Source of the DNA: UBA9732 sp031935845
GTDB taxonomy: Bacteria > Spirochaetota > Spirochaetia > Sphaerochaetales > Sphaerochaetaceae
DNA: 64,000 nt
NCBI GenBank assembly: GCA_031935845.1
Contig: JAJBWA010000026.1
Coordinates: 1 to 64,000, forward strand
Direction: 5' to 3'
Below are positions 16,004 through 24,880 of the stretch, piece after piece; position 1 is the stretch's first letter; the number at the start of each line of letters is the position of its first letter. Below the pieces are notes generated by a model that searched no databases, was not told where the DNA came from, and saw only the letters and a program-made list of their open reading frames with translations. The translations under genes and the position numbers were made by a program.

Positions 16004-17284
16004 ATGATAGAACCCAAAGTCCTGAAAGGATTCAGAGACAGCCTGCCGCAGCAGGAGATAGTAAGACAGAAACTCATGACCAAGGTGCAGGAAATCCTGC
16101 GCTCGTTCGGTTTCGTTCCCATCGATACTCCGGCACTTGAGTATACCGAAGTGCTGCTTGGAAAAGGCGGCGGAGAGACCGACAAGCAGATGTTCCGCTT
16201 CACCGACAACGGAGGAAGGGATGTTGCACTCAGGTTCGACCTCACCGTTCCCCTTGCCCGTTATGTCGCCGCAAACCAGAGCGTTCTCAGCTTCCCGTTC
16301 AAGCGCTACCACATCAGCAAGGTCTGGCGCGGCGAGAAGCCCCAGAAGGGCCGCTACCGCGAGTTCTGGCAGTGTGATTTCGACATGGTCGGCGTGGACA
16401 ACGCCCAGAGTGATTTCGAGATCCTGCTTCTGATCCATACCTGCCTCACGCAGATGAAGGTAGGAGCCTTCAAGGTTTCCGTCTCACACAGAGGTCTTCT
16501 GAACCGCTTCCTCACAGGACTGGGAATCCAGGACAGGAACGCCGATGTCCTCAGGGCAATAGACAAGCTGGGCAAGATCGGCCGTGACGGAGTATGCGAG
16601 ATCCTCAAGGAAGACGGACTTTCCGATGAAGAGACGGCCAAAGTGCTGGATTTCATCTCCATAGACAAGACAAGCTTTGAATCGACTCTCTCCATCCTCA
16701 GCGGAATGTTCGGCAGCTGCCCGGAGATCGAAAGACTCTCCGCCCTGCTCTCCATGATGAAGGCATGCGGAATCCAGGATGATTTCGTTCTGGATACTTC
16801 CATCACCCGCGGACTTGACTACTACACGGGAATCGTCTACGAGACGCTTCTTCTGGACATGCCCCAGATTGGTTCCATCTGCTCCGGCGGAAGATACAAC
16901 AACCTGGCCGGCCTCTACACAAAGGAGAACCTGCCCGGCGTGGGTTCCTGCATAGGACTGGACCGCCTTATTGCAGCACTCGAGGAGCTCAAGAGCCCCA
17001 TCGTCACCGATGCATCTTATGCCGATGTCATGGTGGTCGGAATCAAGGAAGATCCGGCATGGTCTGAGAGCACGGCCATGAAGCTGCGCGCCCTGGGCGT
17101 CCGTACGGATTCCTATGTGGGAGAAAAAGGCCTGGGACAGCAGTTCGCCTATGCCGAGAAGAACGGAATTCCCTATGTGGTCACGGCCCAGACGGGAGAC
17201 CTCTACTCGGTCAAGGAAATCGCCACACGCAAGGTGACCGAAGGTCTTACACTTGAACAGGTGGCATCTCTGGCCCGCAGCTGA
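16004..17284 (+). CDS. hisS: Histidine--tRNA ligase
   Basis: 426 residues, class II synthetase. Motif 2 region: SKVWRGEKPQKGRYREFWQCDFD-type sequence (about 105-127). The histidine-specific RGLDYYTG lies at about 268, and GGRYNNL and GSCIGLDRL form motif 3. A C-terminal anticodon-binding domain covers 325-426. The ATG at 16004 has GAGGTGG upstream and is preferred to the ATG at 15977. A weak promoter (TTGAAA at 15912, TAGAAA at 15935) may drive it. The stop codon is immediately followed by the helicase start, so the two are cotranscribed. Confidence 0.95.
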   Translation: MIEPKVLKGFRDSLPQQEIVRQKLMTKVQEILRSFGFVPIDTPALEYTEVLLGKGGGETDKQMFRFTDNGGRDVALRFDLTVPLARYVAANQSVLSFPFKRYHISKVWRGEKPQKGRYREFWQCDFDMVGVDNAQSDFEILLLIHTCLTQMKVGAFKVSVSHRGLLNRFLTGLGIQDRNADVLRAIDKLGKIGRDGVCEILKEDGLSDEETAKVLDFISIDKTSFESTLSILSGMFGSCPEIERLSALLSMMKACGIQDDFVLDTSITRGLDYYTGIVYETLLLDMPQIGSICSGGRYNNLAGLYTKENLPGVGSCIGLDRLIAALEELKSPIVTDASYADVMVVGIKEDPAWSESTAMKLRALGVRTDSYVGEKGLGQQFAYAEKNGIPYVVTAQTGDLYSVKEIATRKVTEGLTLEQVASLARS

Positions 17285-19873
17285 ATGACGGATTTCAAGA
17301 AGCTTCCGGTCTATCAGAGCAGGCAGATGATTCTGGATGCCCTTGAGGCAAACCAGGTCATCATAGTGGAAAGCCCCACAGGATCCGGAAAGACCACACA
17401 GATACCCATAATCCTCAAGGAAGCCGGATATGCACAGCACGGCGTGATTGGAATCACGCAGCCGCGGCGCATAGCCACGCTCGGCGTCTGCTCGTACATC
17501 AAGACACAGATAGAACCGGAGGGTCTTCCGGAGAACTACTGCGGCTACAAGATGCGCTTCTACGACACCACGGATGTGAATACCAGGATCAAGATCCTTA
17601 CCGACGGCATGCTGCTGCAGGAACTCAAGACGGATTCCCTGCTCTCCCGATACAGCGTCATCATGGTGGACGAGGCCCACGAGCGCAGCCTGAACATAGA
17701 CTTCATCCTGGGCCTGCTGAAGCAGATCATCGGACGCCGCCCGGAGCTCAAGGTCATAATCTCATCTGCCACGCTGAACACAAAGGTGTTCTCGCGCTTC
17801 TTCAATGACGCACCCATCATCTCCATCAAGACCAGAGTCTATGACGTTGATGTAAAATACTTCCCGCTCAGGTCCAAGGGAGATACCGACGAGTGTGCCC
17901 ATGCCGTCTGTACCGTGCTGAACCAGATCCTCAAGCGCTTCAAGGCAAGCGGATACACCGACAACGAGGACACGCTTGTTTTCCTGCCGGGTGAGTTCGA
18001 CATCAAGACCACCATGCAGCAGATCTACTACGAATGCGACCATGACAGGCTTCAGATCTACCCGCTGTATGGAAGGCTTAACAAGGAAGAACAGGAACTG
18101 GTCTTCAATCCCACTGAGCCGGGAAAGATGAAGGTGGTGCTTGCAACCAATATCGCAGAGACAAGCCTGACGATAGACGGAATCAGGATAGTGATCGACA
18201 GCGGTTATGCAAAGATAAACTACTACAACCAGACGGACTTCACCTCCGCACTGGTACTGCGCAACATCAGCCGCTCATCGGCCGAACAGCGCAAGGGCCG
18301 CGCAGGAAGGACATCGCCGGGCACCTGCTACAGGCTTTACTCACGTGAGGACTACGAGGGCCGTCCGCTATGGACAACGGAGGAAATCCTGCGTACCGAT
18401 CTTTCAGAGGTCGTCCTGCGCATGGTTGACCTTGCCATCTATGATTTCGAGAACTTCCCCTACATCACCAAGCCGGATCCGAAGGCAATCCAGAGCGGTG
18501 AGCGTACGTTGAGGCTTCTTGATGCCATAGACGACATGCGCCACCTGACGTCCATAGGTGAAATCATGGTACGCTATCCCCTGCTTCCGCGCCATTCAAG
18601 GGCCATGGTGGAGGCACTGAAGCGCTACCCGCACATGATCAAGCCGGTTGCAATCTGTGTTGCGTTCCTCTCTGCAAAGACGCCGTTCGTGCTGCCGCCC
18701 GGAGAGGAAGACATTGCCAGAAGCGCACACAGACGCTTTGCCAACGCGTTCGGTGACTTCATCAGCTATCAGACAATCTACTGGAAATACAGCGCATTAA
18801 TAGGCCAGAAGAAGCGCGAGGAGTTCTGCTCTTCCAATTATCTGGACATGCAGAGCATGGACGAAATCCTCCACATAACGGACCAGCTGTGCCAGATAAC
18901 CGATGAGATGGGGATTCCCGTGAAGGAATGTGATGAGACGGATGCCGAGACCTTTGCACATGACCTTCTGGTCTGCATGGGCTCCGGACTTGTGCAGTAC
19001 GTCTGCATACGCAAGCGTGCATCTGTCTACCGCACCCTGCTGACCGACGAGATATACATCCATCCCGGATCGGCGTGGTTCCGCAACCCGCCGCAGTATC
19101 TGCTTGCCGGCGAGATCGTCATGACCACCAAGATGTATGCCCGCACGGTATCACCGCTTTACGTGGACTGGGTACCGGAAATCTCGAAGGGAGTTGCCGA
19201 CAAGCTGAAGAAGATGGCAAAGGAATCCGAGATGCGTGACAGACGCTCCGGACGCGGTCGTGAAGAATCACGCTCACGTCAGGGCGGAAGATCGTCATCA
19301 CGTGCAGCCGGAATCGATTCAAGGGCTTCTGAAGAAGCAGGTACAAAGGTTTCACGCATCTACGGCTTCGAGTTCCCGGTCATCAAGGATATCGGGAAGA
19401 AGAACACCCGCAACATCGTGGTCATTCCTTCAGCTGACCTCCCTGCCCTTGCCAAGTCATTCAGGCGCGCGTCCAGACATCCCAAGGGAATTGCGGCCAC
19501 AATCCTGTACAACGGCTCCTATGTGGCATACGGAGAGCGCCTCTATGACGTGATAAGCCTTGAAGGACGCATAGACTTCTCGCCGGAAGGCTACGTCCCC
19601 GCGCCTTCGCAGGATGTATGGAATCTCGGCAACATAGACGACCTTCTCCCCCACCTGAAGGATGTGATGAAGCTGTCTTCCCTGAAGGAAAAAGGAAAGC
19701 TCGGATTCGTGGAGCTTCTGGTTTCCGGCAAAGGCAGCGTGTTCTTCCATGTGAACCGCAGCTTCACCGATGCGGTGAACAACACGGCCTATACTCTGCT
19801 GGGAATAATGGATGAGGTCGATCTTCCTGAACTTCGCAGGACCTACAACCGCATCCTGCGCATGCTGGACTAG
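17285..19873 (+). CDS. DEAH-box RNA helicase, HrpA/HrpB-like
   Basis: 862 residues. Motif I is SPTGSGKTTQIP (about 30), motif II DEAH (about 128), motif III SAT, motif V near NIAETSLTIDG and motif VI QRKGRAGRTSPG (about 337). Helicase-associated winged-helix and ratchet domains follow to about 640. After that comes a linker rich in Arg, Ser and Gly (about 645-690) and a C-terminal domain of about 170 residues not typical of E. coli HrpA. It lies directly after hisS without a gap. It probably acts in RNA remodelling, in ribosome rescue (HrpA) or in mRNA processing. Confidence 0.88.
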   Translation: MTDFKKLPVYQSRQMILDALEANQVIIVESPTGSGKTTQIPIILKEAGYAQHGVIGITQPRRIATLGVCSYIKTQIEPEGLPENYCGYKMRFYDTTDVNTRIKILTDGMLLQELKTDSLLSRYSVIMVDEAHERSLNIDFILGLLKQIIGRRPELKVIISSATLNTKVFSRFFNDAPIISIKTRVYDVDVKYFPLRSKGDTDECAHAVCTVLNQILKRFKASGYTDNEDTLVFLPGEFDIKTTMQQIYYECDHDRLQIYPLYGRLNKEEQELVFNPTEPGKMKVVLATNIAETSLTIDGIRIVIDSGYAKINYYNQTDFTSALVLRNISRSSAEQRKGRAGRTSPGTCYRLYSREDYEGRPLWTTEEILRTDLSEVVLRMVDLAIYDFENFPYITKPDPKAIQSGERTLRLLDAIDDMRHLTSIGEIMVRYPLLPRHSRAMVEALKRYPHMIKPVAICVAFLSAKTPFVLPPGEEDIARSAHRRFANAFGDFISYQTIYWKYSALIGQKKREEFCSSNYLDMQSMDEILHITDQLCQITDEMGIPVKECDETDAETFAHDLLVCMGSGLVQYVCIRKRASVYRTLLTDEIYIHPGSAWFRNPPQYLLAGEIVMTTKMYARTVSPLYVDWVPEISKGVADKLKKMAKESEMRDRRSGRGREESRSRQGGRSSSRAAGIDSRASEEAGTKVSRIYGFEFPVIKDIGKKNTRNIVVIPSADLPALAKSFRRASRHPKGIAATILYNGSYVAYGERLYDVISLEGRIDFSPEGYVPAPSQDVWNLGNIDDLLPHLKDVMKLSSLKEKGKLGFVELLVSGKGSVFFHVNRSFTDAVNNTAYTLLGIMDEVDLPELRRTYNRILRMLD

Positions 19874-19914
19874 TCCGATGCCCCGATAATCCTGCATTTT
19901 ATCCGTTTCCTCAA

Positions 19915-19943
19915 TTGAAGTAGCTCTGATTTGGATGTAGAAT
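19915..19943 (+). promoter_or_regulatory. Leaderless promoter for the AroB-like gene
   Basis: TTGAAG (19915-19920), a 17 bp spacer and TAGAAT (19938-19943). The ATG at 19950 follows after six bases. TAG of the -10 is an in-frame stop, and no Shine-Dalgarno is present. Confidence 0.55.
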
Positions 19944-19949
19944 TTCTTC

Positions 19950-20993
19950 ATGCGCGAATTCCTGAACTGTCTTGGAACCAAAGTGTTCATGGCCGACAAT
20001 TTCTCCGACCTGTCCTATCATGTCGGAACGTACGGCAACAACACACTGTGGGTCTGTGACTCCAACACAGCCAGGATGGTCAGGCCCCTTCCCAAGCCGA
20101 ACGTAATACTCGAAGCCGGTGAATCATCAAAAAGCTTCACATGTCTTGAGCGCATCATCACCGTAGCCATGGACAGCAACCTTGGGCGCGACTGCACTTT
20201 CATTGCCCTGGGCGGCGGAATGATCTGCGACATCACGGCCTTTGCGGCGTCTGTCTACATGCGCGGCTGCAAGGTCATACTCATCCCCACTACTTTGGTC
20301 AGCATGGCATCGTCCGTTCTTGGCGGAAAGACCTCCATAAACTTCAGGTTCGCAAAGGACATCGTAGGAACGTTCTTTCCTGCAAACGAGGTCCTGATCT
20401 GCACGGATTCGCTGAAGTCACTGCCGGCAAAGGAATACATGAACGGATTCGCGGAAGTGCTCAAGCACAGCCTCCTGACCAAGGACGACTCTCTCTTCAA
20501 CATCGTTGCAAAAGATAAGCAGAAGATCATGGACAGGGATACGGAGACCCTCAAGAAGGTCATCTCCATTTCACTGAAAATAAAGAAATCCTATGTAGAC
20601 AACGATCCTTACGACAGGCTCGGCCTGCGGGCAGCGCTGAATCTGGGCAGCACGCTGGCCTACGCCCTTGAAGGAATGTCGCGCCTGCAATGGTCATCAG
20701 GCCAGGCTGTTGCATGGGGCGTGTGCAAATCCATGGAAATCAGCCGAGAGCTCGGAATCTGCTCCCCTGATTTCGCCGCCGGTGTGATAAAGCTGTTTGC
20801 ATTCTACGGATTCGACGTCAATTACCGAATCCAGCGCGGAGACTGGATGGACTACCGTGTGCAGCTGAACAAGAACAGGAAAGGCATCAACGGTGTGCCC
20901 AGCTTCGTGCTTCTGAAGGATCAGGGAGAGTATGACATACGCACTGTTGACGAGGAGCTGATCAAGGGCATCGTCATGGTTCCCTCCGTCTGA
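19950..20993 (+). CDS. 3-dehydroquinate synthase-like protein lacking His metal ligands
   Basis: 347 residues with the AroB fold. It has the NAD-binding GGGMICD (88-94), RGCKVILIPTTLVSMASSV (about 105), GGKTSINF, and the metal-ligand Glu in NGFAEVLKHS (E169). The two conserved His motifs are changed. L-N-x-G-H-T-x-G-H-A-x-E reads LNLGSTLAYALE (S234, Y238), and H-G-E-A-V reads S-G-Q-A-V (S250). The family uses one His from each motif with Glu for zinc, and the third for catalysis. It is therefore likely not a functional dehydroquinate synthase, or has a changed activity. No other shikimate gene is nearby. Confidence 0.8.
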   Translation: MREFLNCLGTKVFMADNFSDLSYHVGTYGNNTLWVCDSNTARMVRPLPKPNVILEAGESSKSFTCLERIITVAMDSNLGRDCTFIALGGGMICDITAFAASVYMRGCKVILIPTTLVSMASSVLGGKTSINFRFAKDIVGTFFPANEVLICTDSLKSLPAKEYMNGFAEVLKHSLLTKDDSLFNIVAKDKQKIMDRDTETLKKVISISLKIKKSYVDNDPYDRLGLRAALNLGSTLAYALEGMSRLQWSSGQAVAWGVCKSMEISRELGICSPDFAAGVIKLFAFYGFDVNYRIQRGDWMDYRVQLNKNRKGINGVPSFVLLKDQGEYDIRTVDEELIKGIVMVPSV

Positions 20994-21007
20994 TTTCCCC
21001 TTACCAC

Positions 21008-21036
21008 TTGGATTACTTCCGATTATTGAATAAGAT
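21008..21036 (+). promoter_or_regulatory. Candidate leaderless promoter for nifS
   Basis: TTGGAT (21008-21013), a 17 bp spacer and TAAGAT (21031-21036). The ATG at 21043 is six bases later. The TAA is an in-frame stop, so the start is forced. An AGGG two bases from the ATG is too close for a normal ribosome site. Confidence 0.45.
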
Positions 21037-21042
21037 AGGGTC

Positions 21043-22206
21043 ATGCACTATTTCGACTGGACGGCCACAAGCCCGATGGGGCACAAGGCCTTGGAAGTAT
21101 ATACCGACACAGCTGCAAGATACATAGGCAACCCCTCTTCCACGCATCCGCTTGGCGCGGATGCAAAGGCACGTCTTGAGGCCGAGCGTTCATCCGTAGC
21201 TTCCCTGCTTGGTGTCCGGGCTTCTGAAATCTACTTCACAAGCGGCGGGACAGAGAGCAATTCAATAGTGCTTTCCTCACTGCTGAATTCACCTTCTCCA
21301 GGAGAAATCATAACAACCGCAATCGAGCATTCAGCTATCCTGGAATGGAAGAAGACGCTGGAAGGCGCCGGCTGGAAGTTCACCGCATTACGCTGCCCCG
21401 GCGGCTATCTTGATCCTTCGTCACTCAGGGAAGCCCTGAACGACAAGGTCCGCATGGTTGCGTTCATGAAGGTGAACAACGTGACGGGAACGGTTCTGGA
21501 CACATCAGCTTTGGTCAGAGTCGTGCGTGATTTTGAAAAGACAATAGGACGCAGGATCCACATCCACTGCGATGCCGTCCAGGCTTTGGGAAAGATTCCG
21601 TTCTTCCCTTCCGGGGAAGATCTGGACAGTGCATCATTCAGCGCCCACAAGTTCTGCGGCCCGCGCGGGGTGGGAATACTGTACAACCGCAACAAGGCAG
21701 TGCTGGCACTCTCACGTGGCGGCGGACAGGAAAAAGGTCTCAGGCCTGGTACGGAAAACCTTGCCGGAATCTGTGCAATGGGCGCGGAACTTAGTGTTGC
21801 AATGTCATCGCTTAAGGCTGAATTTGATAGAATTTTGGCATTTAGAACCAAAATTGAAGATGCCGTAACCGGTGCCGGATATACTCTGATATCACCGTCA
21901 TGCAGGAGCAAAATGGAGTTTTCTCCTTACATAATAAACATTTGTGCAAAGCCCATACCCTCAGAGGTATTCCTCAGGGTCATGGCGGACAAAGGATTCT
22001 GTCTTTCATCAGGCAGCGCATGCTCGTCCAACTCGAAGGGAAAGGCTGAAAGCGTCCTGACGGCAATGAACATAGACCCTGCTTCAAGGATGTCCAGCAT
22101 CCGCATTTCAATGGGTAGAGGGACAACGGAATCCGAAACGGATGATCTGTGTGCAGCGCTCGTGACTGCAGCAAAGGAACTTGGAATCTGCAATGGAAAG
22201 AATTGA
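21043..22206 (+). CDS. Cysteine desulfurase (NifS/IscS family)
   Basis: 387 residues, PLP aminotransferase fold. It has EHSAILEW (cofactor-stacking His near 99), HCDAVQALGK (PLP-binding Asp), SFSAHKFCGPRGVG with the Schiff-base Lys near 203, GLRPGTENL, and the active-site Cys loop SSGSACSS near 326. It removes sulfur from cysteine as a protein persulfide. The following thiI gene overlaps it, so its main partner is probably ThiI in the 4-thiouridine pathway. No iscU or nifU is in the window. Confidence 0.92.
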   Translation: MHYFDWTATSPMGHKALEVYTDTAARYIGNPSSTHPLGADAKARLEAERSSVASLLGVRASEIYFTSGGTESNSIVLSSLLNSPSPGEIITTAIEHSAILEWKKTLEGAGWKFTALRCPGGYLDPSSLREALNDKVRMVAFMKVNNVTGTVLDTSALVRVVRDFEKTIGRRIHIHCDAVQALGKIPFFPSGEDLDSASFSAHKFCGPRGVGILYNRNKAVLALSRGGGQEKGLRPGTENLAGICAMGAELSVAMSSLKAEFDRILAFRTKIEDAVTGAGYTLISPSCRSKMEFSPYIINICAKPIPSEVFLRVMADKGFCLSSGSACSSNSKGKAESVLTAMNIDPASRMSSIRISMGRGTTESETDDLCAALVTAAKELGICNGKN

Positions 22207-23389
22207 TACAAAGGAAATGAACCTTTATCTCATCCGTCTTGGAGAGATATCGCTCAAAGGCCTGAACAGGAACTTCTTCGAGAAGAAACTCAAGAACAAT
22301 ATAAAGCTCAAGATCCACCCGTACAGGAGCCTTCTTACTCGTGAGAAAGGCCGCTTTTATCTCTATGTCTCCAAGGATTGCCCCGAGGAAATTATACTGA
22401 AGACGCTCAGGACCACATTCGGTGTAGTCGGTTTCTCAAAGGCCCTTGTCTGTGACAAGGACTGGAACCAGATTGTCGCGAATGCAAAGGCACTGATCGA
22501 GAATGAACCGTTTGCCGACGGCACCGGAACCTTCAAGGTGGAATGCCGTCGTGGAGACAAGAACTTCTTCATGAACAGCTATCAGATAGAGTCAGAGCTC
22601 GGCGGAGTCGTGCTTGACCGCTATCCCGACATGAAAGTCAAGGTGAAGAATCCCGAGAAGGAGCTGCGCGTTGAGATCCGCGACAAAGCATACATGTACA
22701 CTTCTCCCATACCAGGTCCGGGAGGCCTTCCCGTAGGAACCGCAGGCAAAGGCCTTCTGCTTCTGTCCGGTGGCATAGATTCACCCGTTGCCGGGTGGCG
22801 CATGGCAAAGCGCGGACTCAAGCAGGACTGCCTCTATTTCCACGCCTACCCCTACACTTCCGACATGGCTCTCCAGAAGGTCAAGGACCTTGCCCGCATA
22901 ATAGCTCCCTACAACCAGGGCACCAACCTTGTTGTGGTGAACTTCACCGAATGCGAGCTCTGGATAAAGGATCATTCCAAGGAAGAGGAACACACCCTCA
23001 TGATGCGCGCCTGCATGATGAAGGTAGCCAACATGATTGCCAAGGCACGCGAGTGCAAGGTTCTGGTCACCGGAGAAGCACTGGGACAGGTTGCTTCACA
23101 GACCCTTGAGAGCATGTGCTTCACCAACAGCATGTCCGAACTTCCCGTGCTGCGCCCTCTTGTGGCAATGGACAAGGAAGAAATCATTTCAACCGCACGT
23201 CAGATAGGAACGTTCGAGACAAGCATCCTTCCCTACGACGACTGCTGCGTGATTTTCAGTCCCAAGCATCCGCTCGTAAGGCCGGAAGTGGATCAGGAGC
23301 AGAAATCCTTCATGGACATGAACATCGACGAGCTTCTGGCCAAATGCGTATCGGAAGCAGAGGAATTCGAGATTAGCTACCATGTCTGA
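22193..23389 (+). CDS. thiI: tRNA 4-thiouridine synthase ThiI (no rhodanese domain)
   Basis: About 398 residues. The N-terminal ferredoxin-like start IRLGEISLKGLNR precedes a THUMP domain (about 60-165). The PP-loop is LLSGGIDSPVAGW (about 186). A C-terminal core carries DDCCVIFSPKHPLVRP, holding a candidate catalytic Cys. The rhodanese extension of enteric ThiI is absent, so sulfur should come directly from the desulfurase encoded upstream. I chose the ATG at 22193 (GGAA six bases upstream), overlapping nifS by 14 bp. An ATG at 22217 would give the usual family N-terminus but has no spaced ribosome site. Confidence 0.92.
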   Translation: MERIDTKEMNLYLIRLGEISLKGLNRNFFEKKLKNNIKLKIHPYRSLLTREKGRFYLYVSKDCPEEIILKTLRTTFGVVGFSKALVCDKDWNQIVANAKALIENEPFADGTGTFKVECRRGDKNFFMNSYQIESELGGVVLDRYPDMKVKVKNPEKELRVEIRDKAYMYTSPIPGPGGLPVGTAGKGLLLLSGGIDSPVAGWRMAKRGLKQDCLYFHAYPYTSDMALQKVKDLARIIAPYNQGTNLVVVNFTECELWIKDHSKEEEHTLMMRACMMKVANMIAKARECKVLVTGEALGQVASQTLESMCFTNSMSELPVLRPLVAMDKEEIISTARQIGTFETSILPYDDCCVIFSPKHPLVRPEVDQEQKSFMDMNIDELLAKCVSEAEEFEISYHV

Positions 23390-23987
23390 CCACCGCCACG
23401 GACAACACCGCCCGCACGTTCATGGGCACGAAAACACCTTCCGCGCATTCCTGGCACTGGACCTCGAGTCAGATGCCCGCCACGAGCTGTCAAGGCTTGC
23501 GGCTCTGCTGAAGGAACAGTGCCACGGCTCATATCCTCCCTCCGAAATGTACCATATGACGCTTGCCTTCCTGGGAGACATCACGCTCAATCAGGCGGAA
23601 ATGCTCATGAATGTCCTTGAGGATGTGTGTGACAGGTATGAGCCGTTTGAACTGAAGCTGTGCAGGCTGGGCTTTTTCGGTCAGCCGGAATCAGGAACGG
23701 TCTTCTGCTCCACGGAAAGAAACAACACTCTGCTTTCCCTTGCACAGGATGTCTACCGTGCGGCCTGGGATGTCAGGATTCCGTTTGACGACAAGCAGTT
23801 CCGCGCCCACATAACCCTTGGCAGACGCGTAGACCTCAGCCCCCTGAGACTTAATTCAATTGAAGTGAATCACGTGCCTTTCACAGTAAAGGGAATCACG
23901 CTCTACAAGAGCATCCTCCGCCCTTCCGGTCCCATCTACGAAAAGATCTCCTTCAGCGCCTTCACAAAGACTCAAGCAACGAAGTGA
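23382..23987 (+). CDS. thpR: RNA 2',3'-cyclic phosphodiesterase (2'-5' RNA ligase family)
   Basis: 201 residues. Both H-x-T motifs of the 2H phosphoesterase fold are present: YHMTLAFLGD at about 56 and AHITLGRR at about 144. The N-terminus has a His-rich leader (DHRHGQHRPHVHGH) before FRAFLALDL; this may be an extension or mark a later true start. It overlaps thiI by 8 bp, so it belongs to the sulfur/tRNA operon. Its 3' end overlaps the opposite lipoprotein gene by 26 bp. Confidence 0.85.
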   Translation: MSDHRHGQHRPHVHGHENTFRAFLALDLESDARHELSRLAALLKEQCHGSYPPSEMYHMTLAFLGDITLNQAEMLMNVLEDVCDRYEPFELKLCRLGFFGQPESGTVFCSTERNNTLLSLAQDVYRAAWDVRIPFDDKQFRAHITLGRRVDLSPLRLNSIEVNHVPFTVKGITLYKSILRPSGPIYEKISFSAFTKTQATK

Positions 23988-24864
23988 TTACCTGGATAAT
24001 CGAGTCTTTCTGCTCCTGGGAAAGCAGCATGCCGTTGACGCTGACGGTATTGAGCTGCTGAGTGAACATTTCCTTGAGTTCAGCCACATTCACCTTGATT
24101 CCTTCACGCCTTAGATTGCCGACATAGCTTGCCTTGATGAGAATGGAGAACGAATCAGCCAGATCTTCACTCTTCAGACGGAAATCAGCGGTGATTGTGT
24201 CATCATCCATAACCATGAGGATGGTATCGATGTTGGACAGTGATTGTTCGTTGATATCGAAACCAAGGTTAATCATTGTCCTGGGATTGGATATATACAC
24301 TCCGACCTGTGAAGCTGCAAGCTTTGCGGCATCTTCTGCGGAGATATGGGCCGGACGACCCTCAGTGTATGTCTGTCTGTAGTTTGCAACAACATCAGTC
24401 GAAGAGAACAGTATGATGCCGTTTGCCGGAATGGCTGCCTCAAGGCCGCTCTGTGAGTCAATGAAGAACTTGAGCTTGGTATCCTTGTCCTTTTCACTGC
24501 TGAACAACGAATTCAGGGACAGGGCACTGCTTACCAGCGTCTTGGAGAAATTTCCCTCTATTGCTCCGTAATAATCGAACTCGGAGAAATCCTCGGTAAC
24601 CGGTCCTGCCGTACCCTTGCTGTCATACAGGGCAACGGAAAGCCTTGTCATCCTGTCGGTGATGTAGTTCACGCCGGCATCATCGGAAGTGATGTAGTCA
24701 TCCACATCAAGAAGCTCGGCGTTTATGGTAACGACGAACTCACCGTCAAGACCAAGTCCCTGGAAATACTGCTCGTCCCCTATCGGACTCCTTGTGACAC
24801 AGGAGCTGAAAAGCAGGACAAGCAGAAGCAGAGCCAGGAATGTAAGTCTGACGGTGCGTTTCAT
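23962..24864 (-). CDS. Lipoprotein, unknown function
   Basis: 300 residues. The signal peptide ends in a lipobox, VLLFSSC (Cys about 22), so the mature protein should be lipid-anchored. The rest has mixed alpha/beta character with no recognisable domain. Two segments (residues about 40-130 and 160-250) look similar in spacing but not clearly in sequence. It follows ileS with 16 bases between and has a GAGG site, so it is probably cotranscribed with ileS. It could be a substrate of the Lol-type system encoded at 4875-7943; that is inference. Confidence 0.7.
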   Translation of the reverse strand: MKRTVRLTFLALLLLVLLFSSCVTRSPIGDEQYFQGLGLDGEFVVTINAELLDVDDYITSDDAGVNYITDRMTRLSVALYDSKGTAGPVTEDFSEFDYYGAIEGNFSKTLVSSALSLNSLFSSEKDKDTKLKFFIDSQSGLEAAIPANGIILFSSTDVVANYRQTYTEGRPAHISAEDAAKLAASQVGVYISNPRTMINLGFDINEQSLSNIDTILMVMDDDTITADFRLKSEDLADSFSILIKASYVGNLRREGIKVNVAELKEMFTQQLNTVSVNGMLLSQEQKDSIIQVITSLLESL

Positions 24865-24880
24865 CTATACCTCGATATAC

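Noticed and set aside
16484..17680. A 398-codon minus-strand frame across hisS and the helicase gene
   Set aside because: It spans two real genes in antisense and has no homology that I recognise.
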